From: Mucinivorans sp036654415
GTDB taxonomy: Bacteria > Bacteroidota > Bacteroidia > Bacteroidales > Rikenellaceae
Reading direction: 5' to 3'
DNA length: 39,653 bases
NCBI GenBank assembly: GCA_036654415.1
Contig: JAVVSB010000015.1
Coordinates: forward strand, 1 to 39,653
Positions 15,198 to 24,060 of this stretch are shown here, piece by piece (within the stretch, counting starts at the first letter, position 1; the number at the start of each line of letters is the position of its first letter). The notes under the pieces were generated by a model, which saw only the letters and a list, made by a program, of their open reading frames with translations, searched no databases and had not been told where the DNA came from. The translations under genes and the position numbers were made by a program.

Positions 15198-17996
15198 ATG
15201 ACCACTTTTTTAGAGCAGGTAGCACAAGAGCTTTACGCAGAGTACGGAGACCAGATTTCTAATCTAAAGATGGTCTTCCCCTCGCGCCGTGCAGGGCTCT
15301 TCTTTGGACGCGCCCTATCAGGGCTTATCCATCGCCCTATGTGGCAGCCCACCTACCACACTATTAATGAGCTGATGCACAGCCGCTCGGAGTTGCACAC
15401 AGTTGACCAACTACGCCTGCTTACAGAGTTGTATCTTATCTACAATGACTACCACAAGGACAGTTTCGACAAATTCTATAATTTTGGACAGTTGCTAGTA
15501 GCGGATTTCGACACCATAGACAAGTACATGATTGAGGCCTCAAAACTCTATGCCAACCTAAGTGAACTTCAGGATATTGACGCTCAATTTGCCACTGACA
15601 ACCAAGACCGTGAACTTATTGTCCAATTTTGGCGTACGTTTAACCAACGACGCACAGAATATACTTTCCAACAAACTTTTTTGAAACTTTGGCAACAGCT
15701 GGGACCTATATATCTCCGTTTTAAGACACGTTTACGCGAACAGGGTATTGGCTACGAGGGGATGATATACCGCGATGCGGTGGAAAACATCGAGGACACA
15801 GAGGTGGATGGCACCTACTGCTTTGTGGGTTTTAATGCGCTAAATGAGTGCGAGAAGAGGCTCTTTAAATATTTCCAGGCGACGGGCCATGGACGATTTT
15901 TCTGGGATGCAGACCTCTACTACACTCAGCAAGAGCAACAAGAGGCTGGGCTGTTTATACGCCGTAATATGGAGCTACTGGGAGGTGAAAAGGTGGGGAT
16001 GGTCGACCTTTTAGGACAACCTAAAAAAGTGGATGTCTACGCCTGCCCATCGGATGTGATGCAGTGCCAAGCTCTGCATCGTATTTTGGAACAAATATCC
16101 CTTGAGCAAGGAGGAGCGGTGGGGATAGAGACAGCCATAGTGCTCACCAACGAGCGGTTACTACCGCTGGCCATACGCGCGCTACCCACAGTGGTGGATA
16201 AGGTTAACGTCACCATGGGCTACCCCATAACCTCAACCACCCCATATGTGATGTTGGAACACCTTATTGCCCTACAAAAGAACAGACAACATGGACTTTA
16301 CTACTACAAAGATACACTATGGCTACTCGGCCACACCTACGTCAAGCAGATAGCCACAGAGGCTCAATTAACCCAGGAGATTATCCAAAAACAGAGTGTC
16401 TATATAGAGGCAGAATACTTGGCCTTGGGAGGACCCAAAATTGCCAAAATATTTAGGACTGACACCATCAACTCACCTCAAGAGATGGCCTCCTACCTAG
16501 TGGAGTGTCTGTGCGACTTTGCCCCCCTGGTCACTGAAAGTTTCGAGGACAAATCGCGCCAAGAGTACCTCTCCATCACTGTGGATGCCATCCGTCGATT
16601 GATGTTACTGGTAAAGGGGTGTGGTATTGAGATTTCGTTAGGGGTTTTTCTCACGTCACTACGTTCATCACTCTCTTCTCTGCGTGTACCATACTCTGGA
16701 GAACCGCTGGGAGGACTACAAATTATGGGTATTTTGGAGACGCGTAACCTCGACTTTAGAAACGTCATTATACTATCAATGGACGATGAAAATTTTCCAG
16801 CGGCACACCTTAGTAAAAGTTACATTCCCCAAAACCTACGCCAAGGCTACCATCTGCCAGGAGACTCAGAACACTTGGCCGTGTATAGCTACTACTTTTT
16901 TAGACTTATGCAGCGGGCCCAAAGAGTCTCGATGCTCTACTCCAACTCCTGCTCGGCAGGCAAGACTGGAGAGGCCAGTCGCTACATAAGTCAGCTACGC
17001 TATGAGTGGCCACACCCAATAGAGTGGCACAATGTGGAGCTCGCCGTGAAGCAACAGACGGCCCTACGCGCCATTAGTATCGACAAAAGCTCTATGGTGA
17101 TGGATAATCTGCGCAAAAGAAGTTTCTCGCCCTCGGCCATAAACTGCTATATTGATTGCTCACTAAAATTCTATTACCAATATATAGTAGAGCTCAAGGG
17201 GGCAATCGAGGAGTTCCAGGAAGATATTTCGTCACAAAAGAGTGGTACAATTTTACACAACAGTTTGGCCGAGCTATATGCAACCATAAAAAGCAGTAAG
17301 CAAATCGTAAAATTAATTGACAAAGCAGAACTCATAGACACCGTTTTGGATAGGCAGATTGAAAAGGCCATCGACAGTCGAATATTGGGCCAAGCCATAC
17401 AGGGAAAGCGAAGCTATATGCGCTCGATGGTGCGCGAGTATCTGCTGCGCATACTCTCCTTCGATGCCGCTGCTCAGCCATTCTCCATTAAAGGCATAGA
17501 GCAAGAGGTGATAGCAAAAATAACTACAACAGAGGGGATATCAGTGACAATCAAAGGGAGTGCCGACCGCGTGGATGGGCTCAGCAGTGGAGTTGTGCGC
17601 ATTGTGGATTACAAAAGTGGAGGCGACAAGATGATATTTGACTCCTTGGAGGCACTCTTTACCGACACTAACCTCTTAACCGACAAATACGCACCACACA
17701 ATAGCGCAGCCTTGCAAACGCTCATCTACGCATGGGCATTTACCCAACAAAGTGGCCGGAGAACACTGCCCGCAATTTATGCCGTGCGTGGTATGACAAC
17801 CGAAGATTACAGCCCCTACTTGGTAGAAAAAAACAGTGGTCCTATTCTAGAACTTACACCTGAAATAATTGATTCGCTACAAAAGCTACTCTGTGGCCTC
17901 TTTGAAGAGATGTTCAGTGACGAAACTCCTTTTACACAGACCTGCTATACTCAAAAATGCCAATGGTGCCCCTACAATAAAATTTGCGGGCGATAA
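15198..17996 (+). CDS. AddB-like PD-(D/E)XK nuclease with Fe-S cysteine set
   Basis: A 932-residue protein resembling the AddB subunit of AddAB helicase-nucleases used in double-strand break repair. The C-terminal nuclease carries Asp790 (ADRVDG) and the DYKSG motif at 804-808. It is framed by one cysteine before the domain (Cys654 in YIDCSLKFYYQY) and a terminal C-x2-C-x5-C group (921, 924, 930), the pattern that holds a 4Fe-4S cluster in AddB. The N-terminal helicase-like part starts with FPSRRAGLFFGRAL and lacks a clear Walker A, so it is probably not an ATPase. A TTG 15 bases upstream overlaps kdsC; the ATG at 15198 is preferred. No AddA-like partner is adjacent. Confidence 0.88.
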   Translation: MTTFLEQVAQELYAEYGDQISNLKMVFPSRRAGLFFGRALSGLIHRPMWQPTYHTINELMHSRSELHTVDQLRLLTELYLIYNDYHKDSFDKFYNFGQLLVADFDTIDKYMIEASKLYANLSELQDIDAQFATDNQDRELIVQFWRTFNQRRTEYTFQQTFLKLWQQLGPIYLRFKTRLREQGIGYEGMIYRDAVENIEDTEVDGTYCFVGFNALNECEKRLFKYFQATGHGRFFWDADLYYTQQEQQEAGLFIRRNMELLGGEKVGMVDLLGQPKKVDVYACPSDVMQCQALHRILEQISLEQGGAVGIETAIVLTNERLLPLAIRALPTVVDKVNVTMGYPITSTTPYVMLEHLIALQKNRQHGLYYYKDTLWLLGHTYVKQIATEAQLTQEIIQKQSVYIEAEYLALGGPKIAKIFRTDTINSPQEMASYLVECLCDFAPLVTESFEDKSRQEYLSITVDAIRRLMLLVKGCGIEISLGVFLTSLRSSLSSLRVPYSGEPLGGLQIMGILETRNLDFRNVIILSMDDENFPAAHLSKSYIPQNLRQGYHLPGDSEHLAVYSYYFFRLMQRAQRVSMLYSNSCSAGKTGEASRYISQLRYEWPHPIEWHNVELAVKQQTALRAISIDKSSMVMDNLRKRSFSPSAINCYIDCSLKFYYQYIVELKGAIEEFQEDISSQKSGTILHNSLAELYATIKSSKQIVKLIDKAELIDTVLDRQIEKAIDSRILGQAIQGKRSYMRSMVREYLLRILSFDAAAQPFSIKGIEQEVIAKITTTEGISVTIKGSADRVDGLSSGVVRIVDYKSGGDKMIFDSLEALFTDTNLLTDKYAPHNSAALQTLIYAWAFTQQSGRRTLPAIYAVRGMTTEDYSPYLVEKNSGPILELTPEIIDSLQKLLCGLFEEMFSDETPFTQTCYTQKCQWCPYNKICGR

Positions 17997-18000
17997 GACA

Positions 18001-18036
18001 AATAAGGGGGGCGTTTTGGAAAACGCCCCCCTTATT
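18001..18036. terminator. Bidirectional terminator between AddB-like gene and katA
   Basis: A perfect 17-bp inverted repeat, AATAAGGGGGGCGTTTT at 18001-18017 with its complement at 18020-18036, has a GC-rich core. It lies 4 bp after the nuclease stop and 19 bp beyond the katA stop, between convergent genes. The A/T ends give short U-rich tails in both directions (CTTATT), so it can serve both operons. Confidence 0.85.
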
Positions 18037-18055
18037 GAAAGAATTATTAATACCT

Positions 18056-19516
18056 TTAGCGAGTCTCTTTAAGAGCTGTCTGCAAACAGATTCCCAATGC
18101 CGCGGCCACACCAGTACCATAAGCTGGGTCGGCTTTGTAGCAGTTGCGCACGTGGCGTTGCTGGATAAATAGCTGGGCTCCACCTATCTGACGAGCAGTA
18201 TTCTCGAAGAGCACCTGTTGCTGAGCGGGCGACATTAAACGGAAAAGGTCACCTGGCTGGCTGTAATAATCCTCATCATACTCACGCTCGTTATAGTTAA
18301 AGACTGCACCAGCTGATTTGAGCGGTGGCTCTTTCTTTTCTGGTGAATCTTGCCATTCGTCAAAACTGTTAGGCTCATAACCCTTGGTGGCCCCATAATT
18401 GCCATCGGTACGCATCTGACCATCGCGATGGAAGGCATGGAATGGGCAACGTGGTTTGTTGACTGGTATCTCGTTGTGGTTAACACCCAAACGATAACGC
18501 TGAGCATCGCCATAAGAGAAGAGTCGTCCCTGCAACATTTTATCGGGTGAGAAACCTATTCCCTCGACGATATTCATAGGATTGAAAGCTGATTGCTCAA
18601 CTTCGGCAAAGTAATTCTCTGGATTACGATTAAGCTCCATAACACCAACCTCAATAAGTGGGAACTCGCGGTGAGACCATACTTTTGTTAGGTCAAATGG
18701 GTTTATACGATACTCATCAGCCTGTTTTTCGGTCATCAGCTGAACAGAGAATTTCCATTTTGGAAAATCGCCACGCTCGATGGCATCAAAAAGGTCACGT
18801 TGGTGCGACTCACGGTCTTGAGCTACAATAGCTGCGGCCTCCTGGTCGGTCAAATTCTTGATTCCCTGCAAGGTCTTGAGGTGGAATTTAACCCAAATAC
18901 GTTCATTAGCTGCGTTATAGAAACTATAAGTATGGCTGCCGAATCCATCCATGTGGCGATAAGAAGCAGGAATACCACGGTCAGACATGGTGATGGTCAC
19001 CTGATGCAAGGCCTCTGGAAGCAGAGTCCAGAAGTCCCAGTTATTGTCAGCACTACGTAGGTTAGTCTTAGGGTCGCGCTTAACGGCATGGTTCAAATCG
19101 GGGAACTTGAGTGGGTCGCGTAGGAAGAAGACTGGAGTGTTATTACCAACCAAATCCCAATTACCCTCATCGGTGTAGAATTTCATAGCAAAACCACGAA
19201 TATCGCGCTCGGCATCGGCTGCTCCACGCTCGCCAGCCACAGTAGAAAAGCGAACAAAGCATTCGGTCTTTTTGCCCACCTGACTAAACATAGAGGCACG
19301 GGTGTATTTGGTGATATCGTGAGTGACGGTAAAAGTACCATAAGCTCCCGACCCTTTGGCGTGCATACGACGTTCTGGGATAACCTCGCGATCGAAATGG
19401 GCCAGTTTTTCCATAAACCATGGATCTTGCATAGTGACAGGACCGCGCTGACCAGCGGTCTGGATGTTTTGGTTATCTGCTACCAGACGACCATTGTTGG
19501 CTGTTAATTTACTCAT
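18056..19516 (-). CDS. katA: Monofunctional haem catalase
   Basis: Breaks down hydrogen peroxide to water and oxygen. At 486 residues it is a small-subunit (clade 3 type) catalase. The distal active-site His52 lies in RRMHAKGSGAYG, the distal Asn125 in GNNTPVFF, and the proximal haem ligand Tyr334 in RLFSYGDAQRYRLG, so the enzyme should be active. There is no signal peptide, so it is cytoplasmic. The ATG at 19516 matches the family start. DUF4491 lies 35 bp upstream on the same strand and no promoter was found in between, so the two are probably co-transcribed. It suggests the organism tolerates some oxygen. Confidence 0.97.
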   Translation of the reverse strand: MSKLTANNGRLVADNQNIQTAGQRGPVTMQDPWFMEKLAHFDREVIPERRMHAKGSGAYGTFTVTHDITKYTRASMFSQVGKKTECFVRFSTVAGERGAADAERDIRGFAMKFYTDEGNWDLVGNNTPVFFLRDPLKFPDLNHAVKRDPKTNLRSADNNWDFWTLLPEALHQVTITMSDRGIPASYRHMDGFGSHTYSFYNAANERIWVKFHLKTLQGIKNLTDQEAAAIVAQDRESHQRDLFDAIERGDFPKWKFSVQLMTEKQADEYRINPFDLTKVWSHREFPLIEVGVMELNRNPENYFAEVEQSAFNPMNIVEGIGFSPDKMLQGRLFSYGDAQRYRLGVNHNEIPVNKPRCPFHAFHRDGQMRTDGNYGATKGYEPNSFDEWQDSPEKKEPPLKSAGAVFNYNEREYDEDYYSQPGDLFRLMSPAQQQVLFENTARQIGGAQLFIQQRHVRNCYKADPAYGTGVAAALGICLQTALKETR

Positions 19517-19551
19517 TGTATTTTCTGTTTTTTGTTTGTTGATAATATTAC

Positions 19552-19860
19552 TTAGAATGGATATTTTCGATTGGGATTACGTGGGAACCACCCCTTTTTG
19601 ACACGCTCTTGCTGTTCGAAAATCTCTTTGATAGTCCAAAAAGAGGAGAAGGCAAAAACACCTAAGACAGCCGAAAAAAAGAGACTATGCACAACAAGTG
19701 AGGCCACAAGGCCAACGATGCCTAAAAACAAAAATAGCCACCAAGAACGCGTACCCCAGTAATATTCGGCCCTAACCACCACAGGGTGGAAAAGCCCTAT
19801 TATCAGAAAAGTAACTGCCCCGAGCCCCAGACCATAAAACATCTCTATGTCCATCTTCAT
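19552..19860 (-). CDS. DUF4491 family membrane protein
   Basis: A small membrane protein of 102 residues with three hydrophobic segments: GLGLGAVTFLIIGLFHPVVV, the WWLFLFLGIVGLVASLVV stretch and a third running through FFSAVLGVFAFSSFW. A conserved soluble tail reads IKEIFEQQERVKKGWFPRNP. The pattern HPVVVRAEYYWGTRSWW and the WFPxNP ending are characteristic of the Bacteroidota family DUF4491; the function is unknown. The frame is open to a TTG at 19875, but that codon lies within the promoter -7 box. ATGs at 19860, 19854 and 19842 are all possible starts. It precedes katA and probably shares its transcript. Confidence 0.85.
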   Translation of the reverse strand: MKMDIEMFYGLGLGAVTFLIIGLFHPVVVRAEYYWGTRSWWLFLFLGIVGLVASLVVHSLFFSAVLGVFAFSSFWTIKEIFEQQERVKKGWFPRNPNRKYPF

Positions 19861-19872
19861 TGTAATTTTTAA

Positions 19873-19904
19873 CAAAGTTAATAATAATAGTTACTACTTA
19901 CAAA
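19873..19904 (-). promoter_or_regulatory. Promoter for DUF4491-katA
   Basis: Read leftwards, TTTG (19904-19901), a 20-base spacer and TAACTTTG (19880-19873) match the Bacteroidota promoter consensus. The box ends 12 bases before the ATG at 19860. It supports a DUF4491-katA transcript. Confidence 0.55.
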
Positions 19905-19932
19905 TATTTATTATTAAAAATAATTCAAAAAA

Positions 19933-19961
19933 TTAACCATCGCATATAATACGATGGTTAA
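19933..19961 (-). terminator. Intrinsic terminator after trxA
   Basis: TTAACCATCG at 19933-19942 pairs exactly with 19952-19961 across a 9-base loop. On the leftward transcript it follows the trxA stop by about 25 bases and runs directly into a six-U tract, the usual layout of an intrinsic terminator. Confidence 0.8.
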
Positions 19962-19986
19962 CTGAGTAATAATAAGATTATTGACC

Positions 19987-20301
19987 CTAAAAAAGTTTTT
20001 CAATCTTGGCAGCTAAAGCTGCCTTAGTTGTGGCTCCAACTTGCTTGTCGATAACCTTACCATCTTTGATGAAAACCACTGTAGGAATGTTACGTACTGA
20101 ATACTGAGCAGCTATATCATCGTTGCTGTCAACATCACATTTGCAAACCGCAACGCGGTCAGCATACTCTGTGGCCAACTCCTCAATCAAAGGGCCTATC
20201 ATGCGGCATGGACCGCACCACTCTGCCCAAAAATCGATTACCACTGGTTTACCTGAGGCAAGGACCTCTTGAAAGTTGTCTTTTGTTAATTGAAGTGCCA
20301 T
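19987..20301 (-). CDS. trxA: Thioredoxin
   Basis: A 104-residue cytoplasmic thioredoxin, the general disulfide reductant for ribonucleotide reductase, peroxidases and other enzymes. The active site WCGPC has Cys29 and Cys32 after the classic VVIDFWAEWCGPC strand, and the cis-Pro loop reads RNIPTVVFIKDG. The length is standard. It follows dnaE by 45 bp, with a promoter overlapping the dnaE stop codon and a terminator behind it, so it can be made as its own short mRNA as well as by read-through. Confidence 0.98.
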   Translation of the reverse strand: MALQLTKDNFQEVLASGKPVVIDFWAEWCGPCRMIGPLIEELATEYADRVAVCKCDVDSNDDIAAQYSVRNIPTVVFIKDGKVIDKQVGATTKAALAAKIEKLF

Positions 20302-20341
20302 TTTTTTAGCTTTTATAATTATTAGATTATTATCATTAGTA

Positions 20342-20371
20342 CAAAGTTACGAATTTATACGATAATTCAAA
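20342..20371 (-). promoter_or_regulatory. Promoter for trxA within the end of dnaE
   Basis: Read leftwards, TTTG (20371-20368), an 18-base spacer and TAACTTTG (20349-20342) fit the consensus. The first three bases of the -7 box are the dnaE stop codon TAA. The box ends 40 bases before the trxA ATG. Confidence 0.5.
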
Positions 20372-23300
20372 TTATTTTCACGCAAAAAATCTATCACCGC
20401 ACTATTTATTTCAACCTTACCTCCACGGCTACGCATGACCACATTAATACCGCTGGCCACATCAACCACATTGATAGCCACAGCCACACGACCCGCATTG
20501 GAGTCGATAAGACCTGTCAAATCTTCAAGCAGAACATCACTTAACTCACATGCCGCAATGGACAGGTAGAGCTGATTGATATCCTTTTCCATAACCTCGC
20601 TTAGGGACTTCATGGAGGTTATCTTAAGCTCCAACTCCCCCTCACGGAAGGGGTGCTCCTGAACACGAGCACGGATAAGCATAGTATTTTGAGGCATACA
20701 ATAGATACGCAACCCCTCCCAATCACGCGAAAATAGGGTAAACTCGTGGCTACCCGAAAAATCCTCGATTGTGAAGCGGCCATAAGGTTTGCCAGTCTTA
20801 GTGGTAAGGTGTTTGGCATCGGTAATCATACCTCCAATGACTACATCCTGCCCCAAAAGGGGCTTTAAGTCCTGTAAATCAGCGACTTTATGGTTGCAAT
20901 AATTGTCGATAACAATACGAAAATCCTCCAACGGGTGGTCACTCAGATAGATACCCACCATCTCGCGCTCTTTGTCCAACATTTCTAGTTTGCTCCACTC
21001 CTCACGCGAGGGGGGCTGCGGCTTTTGTACCATAGCCTCACTAAGCATATCGCCAAAAAGGCTATGCTGGCTGGAGTTACGTTCACTCTGCACCAACTGT
21101 CCGTAACGAATAAGAAGCTCAATAAAGTTGACCCCTTTGTTGTCGGCCGAGAAGTAGAGGCTTCGATGGTTGGTGGTCAGCGAATCAAGAGCACCGGAAA
21201 GGGCCAGACATTCGATACACTTTTTATTGACCGTGGTCAAGGGCACACGTTCCACAAAATCATAGATATCCTTGAAAGGGCCAGAAGCCTCGCGCTCATC
21301 AATAATTGCCTGAACCGCATTAGCCCCTACCCCCTTAATACCATTCATACCAAAACGTATATGCCCCTGTTTATCGACAGCAAAACGACCTCGTGACAGG
21401 TTGACATCGGGGCCCGAGACCGCTGCTCCCATACGTTTACACTCGTCCATAAAGAAGCTTATCTTGGTAATATCAGCCAAGTTACGGCTCAGCAAAGCCG
21501 CCATAAATTCGGCAGGATAGTGGGCCTTGAGGTAGGCCGTTTGATAAGAGACATAGGCATAACAGGTGGAGTGCGATTTATTAAAGGCATACTTGGCAAA
21601 CTCCTCCCAATCTTTCCATATCTTGTCGCAAATGGCCTTGTCATGTCCATTATTGGCTGCCCCTTCAAGAAATTTTGGCTTCATCTTGTCCAGAACAGCA
21701 ATCTGTTTCTTCCCCATAGCTTTACGCAGAGTATCGGCCTGTCCTTTGGTAAAGCCAGCTAAAGACTGCGAGAGCAACATCACCTGTTCCTGATAGACTG
21801 TAATACCATAGGTATCAGCCAAATACTCCTCCATTTGAGGCAAGTCATACTCTATTTTTTCGCGTCCATGTTTGCGATTAATAAATGAATCAATATACTC
21901 CATTGGCCCTGGGCGGTAGAGGGCATTCATGGCTATAAGGTCCTCGAAACGGTTTGGCTGAAGGTTCTTGAGGTGCTTTTTCATACCTGGAGATTCAAAT
22001 TGAAAAAGCCCTGTAGTCTCTCCCTTGGCATAAAGGTCAAAGGTCTTTTTATCATCCAAGGGAATGTTGTCAATATCGAGGTCGATACCATGCGAGAGCT
22101 TAACATTCTCAACTGCATCCTTGATGATGGAGAGGGTACGCAGCCCCAAAAAGTCCATCTTTAGCAACCCAACATCCTCAACTACCCCCCCACCATACTG
22201 AACCACACACAATTCGGCCTCCTTAGCCGTACATACAGGAATGTAATTTTCTAGGTCATCCTTGGCAATAATGACCCCACAGGCGTGCACCCCCGTCTGG
22301 CGAACTGAGCCCTCTAGCATCTCGGCATAGCGCAGAGTGTCACGGATAAGTTCATTGGGAGAATCCTTCTCTGCCTTGAGCTCCTCGACCTCCTTAAAAG
22401 CATCGTCAAGCGTGACGCCAGGACGGTCAGGCACCAGTTTGGCCAAACGGTCACTCTCACTAAGAGGTAATTTATGTACCCGCGCCACATCCTTAATTGA
22501 ACTACGAGCGGCCATGGTACCAAAAGTGATAATATGCGCCACGCGTTTCTTCCCGTACTTCTCAACCACATAGCGCAAAACCTTGGCCCTACCATCTTCA
22601 TCAAAATCAATATCCACATCGGGCATCGAAATACGCTCTGGGTTCAAAAAACGTTCAAACAGCAAATCATACTTGATGGGGTCAATATTGGTGATACCCA
22701 GTGCATAGGCCACCACCGAACCAGCAGCCGAGCCACGACCTGGCCCCACAGAGACCCCCATGGCGCGAGCGGCACGAATAAAATCCCAAACGATAAGAAA
22801 ATAACCAGGAAAACCCATCCACTCAATGGTCTGAAGTTCAAAATCAAGACGCTCCTGAACCTTAGCCGTGAGTGGCGATCCGTAACGTTTAAGGGTGCCA
22901 TCGGTGGCGATGTGGGCTAGATAGGTGTATTGCGAGGCGATGGTATACTCTTCGATGGAGGAAAGTTCGTCAGTGGTTTGAGCGCGTTGGACAAAGGCTA
23001 TCTTGGCCTGATTCTCCTCGGCAGACTTACCCAAGGAGATAAGCATCGAACTACGAACCTGCTCCATATCAACCTGAAAATCGTCAGGCAAAGGAAAGTT
23101 GGGCATAAAAGGCTTATGGCTCAAGGAGTACTGTTCGACCTTATCTACAATCTCCTGCGTAGTGGACACAGCATCTGGATACCGCGCAAAGAGAGTGGCC
23201 ATCTGCTGCTCGCTTTTAAGAAACTCCTGCCCAGTGTAACGCATTCGGGTTGGGTCATCCAAATCGCGCCCCGTACTCAAGCATATCAAGCGGTCATGAG

Positions 23301-23970
23301 CGGGGGCATCCTCCTCATTAACATAGTGTACATCATTGGTACAGATGTATTTAACATTATACTTTTGAGATAACTCCAGTAAGTGCTCATTGACCAACAC
23401 TTGATTCTGAAAGACACGAGTATCCAAATCAACATTGCCACTATGGTGAAATTGCATCTCAAGATAGTAGTCTTGGCCAAAAAGATTCTTGAACCAAGCC
23501 ACGCTCTCGGAGGCCTTATCTAAATCACCCGACATGATGAGTTGCGGTATCTCACCCCCCAAACAAGCCGAACTACAAATTATTCCATGGTGGTATTTTT
23601 CAAGCAACTCTTTGTCAATACGAGGATTATAATAGAACCCCTCGGTCCAACCACAGGAGACCAATTTAATGAGGTTATGGTAGCCCAACTCATTTTTGGC
23701 CAGCAAAATAAGGTGGTCTCCACCACGGTCCTCCTTGCCATCTTTGTCCAAACGACTATGCGTGGCCACATAAACCTCGCATCCCAAAATAGGTTTTAGA
23801 CCAGCTTTGGTAGCTGCGGCGTGGAACTCCTTAACCCCAAACATATTACCATGGTCGGTGATGGCCATAGCGGTCTGACCCAGCTCTTGAGCACGAGCAA
23901 TAAGTTTCTTAATTGGGGCTGCACCATCGAGGATAGAGTACTGAGTGTGAGTATGTAAGGATGTATACAC
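20347..23970 (-). CDS. dnaE: DNA polymerase III subunit alpha
   Basis: The catalytic subunit of the replicative polymerase. In 1207 residues the order is an N-terminal PHP domain (MYTSLHTHTQYSILDG with His6 and His8), a polymerase core with the catalytic PDVDIDFDE motif (Asp451, Asp453), a helix-hairpin-helix region (GIKGVGANAVQAI) and an OB fold (VVIGGMITDAKHLTTKTGKPYGRFTIED). The C-terminal tau-binding tail is short. The start is a GTG at 23970: an in-frame TAA lies only two codons upstream and the sequence then matches the family N-terminus at once. The PHP domain keeps an HxH pair, so metal-dependent proofreading is conceivable. It is divergent from the 24061 gene. Confidence 0.98.
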   Translation of the reverse strand: MYTSLHTHTQYSILDGAAPIKKLIARAQELGQTAMAITDHGNMFGVKEFHAAATKAGLKPILGCEVYVATHSRLDKDGKEDRGGDHLILLAKNELGYHNLIKLVSCGWTEGFYYNPRIDKELLEKYHHGIICSSACLGGEIPQLIMSGDLDKASESVAWFKNLFGQDYYLEMQFHHSGNVDLDTRVFQNQVLVNEHLLELSQKYNVKYICTNDVHYVNEEDAPAHDRLICLSTGRDLDDPTRMRYTGQEFLKSEQQMATLFARYPDAVSTTQEIVDKVEQYSLSHKPFMPNFPLPDDFQVDMEQVRSSMLISLGKSAEENQAKIAFVQRAQTTDELSSIEEYTIASQYTYLAHIATDGTLKRYGSPLTAKVQERLDFELQTIEWMGFPGYFLIVWDFIRAARAMGVSVGPGRGSAAGSVVAYALGITNIDPIKYDLLFERFLNPERISMPDVDIDFDEDGRAKVLRYVVEKYGKKRVAHIITFGTMAARSSIKDVARVHKLPLSESDRLAKLVPDRPGVTLDDAFKEVEELKAEKDSPNELIRDTLRYAEMLEGSVRQTGVHACGVIIAKDDLENYIPVCTAKEAELCVVQYGGGVVEDVGLLKMDFLGLRTLSIIKDAVENVKLSHGIDLDIDNIPLDDKKTFDLYAKGETTGLFQFESPGMKKHLKNLQPNRFEDLIAMNALYRPGPMEYIDSFINRKHGREKIEYDLPQMEEYLADTYGITVYQEQVMLLSQSLAGFTKGQADTLRKAMGKKQIAVLDKMKPKFLEGAANNGHDKAICDKIWKDWEEFAKYAFNKSHSTCYAYVSYQTAYLKAHYPAEFMAALLSRNLADITKISFFMDECKRMGAAVSGPDVNLSRGRFAVDKQGHIRFGMNGIKGVGANAVQAIIDEREASGPFKDIYDFVERVPLTTVNKKCIECLALSGALDSLTTNHRSLYFSADNKGVNFIELLIRYGQLVQSERNSSQHSLFGDMLSEAMVQKPQPPSREEWSKLEMLDKEREMVGIYLSDHPLEDFRIVIDNYCNHKVADLQDLKPLLGQDVVIGGMITDAKHLTTKTGKPYGRFTIEDFSGSHEFTLFSRDWEGLRIYCMPQNTMLIRARVQEHPFREGELELKITSMKSLSEVMEKDINQLYLSIAACELSDVLLEDLTGLIDSNAGRVAVAINVVDVASGINVVMRSRGGKVEINSAVIDFLRENNLNYRINS

Positions 23971-23996
23971 TGATTTTTAAAATTATTTTGGTTTGA

Positions 23997-24028
23997 TTTG
24001 CAAATATACTAATTTTTCTATACCTTTG
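23997..24028 (+). promoter_or_regulatory. Promoter for the pRiA4b-like gene and miaA
   Basis: TTTG at 23997-24000, a 20-base spacer and TACCTTTG at 24021-24028 match the Bacteroidota promoter. The box ends 32 bases before the ATG at 24061. Its spacer contains the opposing dnaE -7 box. Confidence 0.55.
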
Positions 24029-24031
24029 AAA
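24001..24031 (-). promoter_or_regulatory. Promoter for dnaE
   Basis: Read leftwards, TATATTTG (24008-24001) fits TAnnTTTG and lies 30 bases before the dnaE GTG. TTTC at 24031-24028 sits 19 bases upstream as an imperfect -33 element. It is interlocked with the rightward promoter. Confidence 0.45.
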
Positions 24032-24036
24032 GGTAT
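24020..24036. promoter_or_regulatory. 17-bp palindrome in divergent promoter region
   Basis: ATACCTTTGAAAGGTAT is a perfect inverted repeat around a central G at 24028. It covers the -7 box of the rightward promoter and the presumed -33 position of the dnaE promoter, so a bound protein could block both. It may also be partly a by-product of the -7 consensus. Confidence 0.4.
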
Positions 24037-24060
24037 TTCTTAACCACGAGAGTAAAGACC

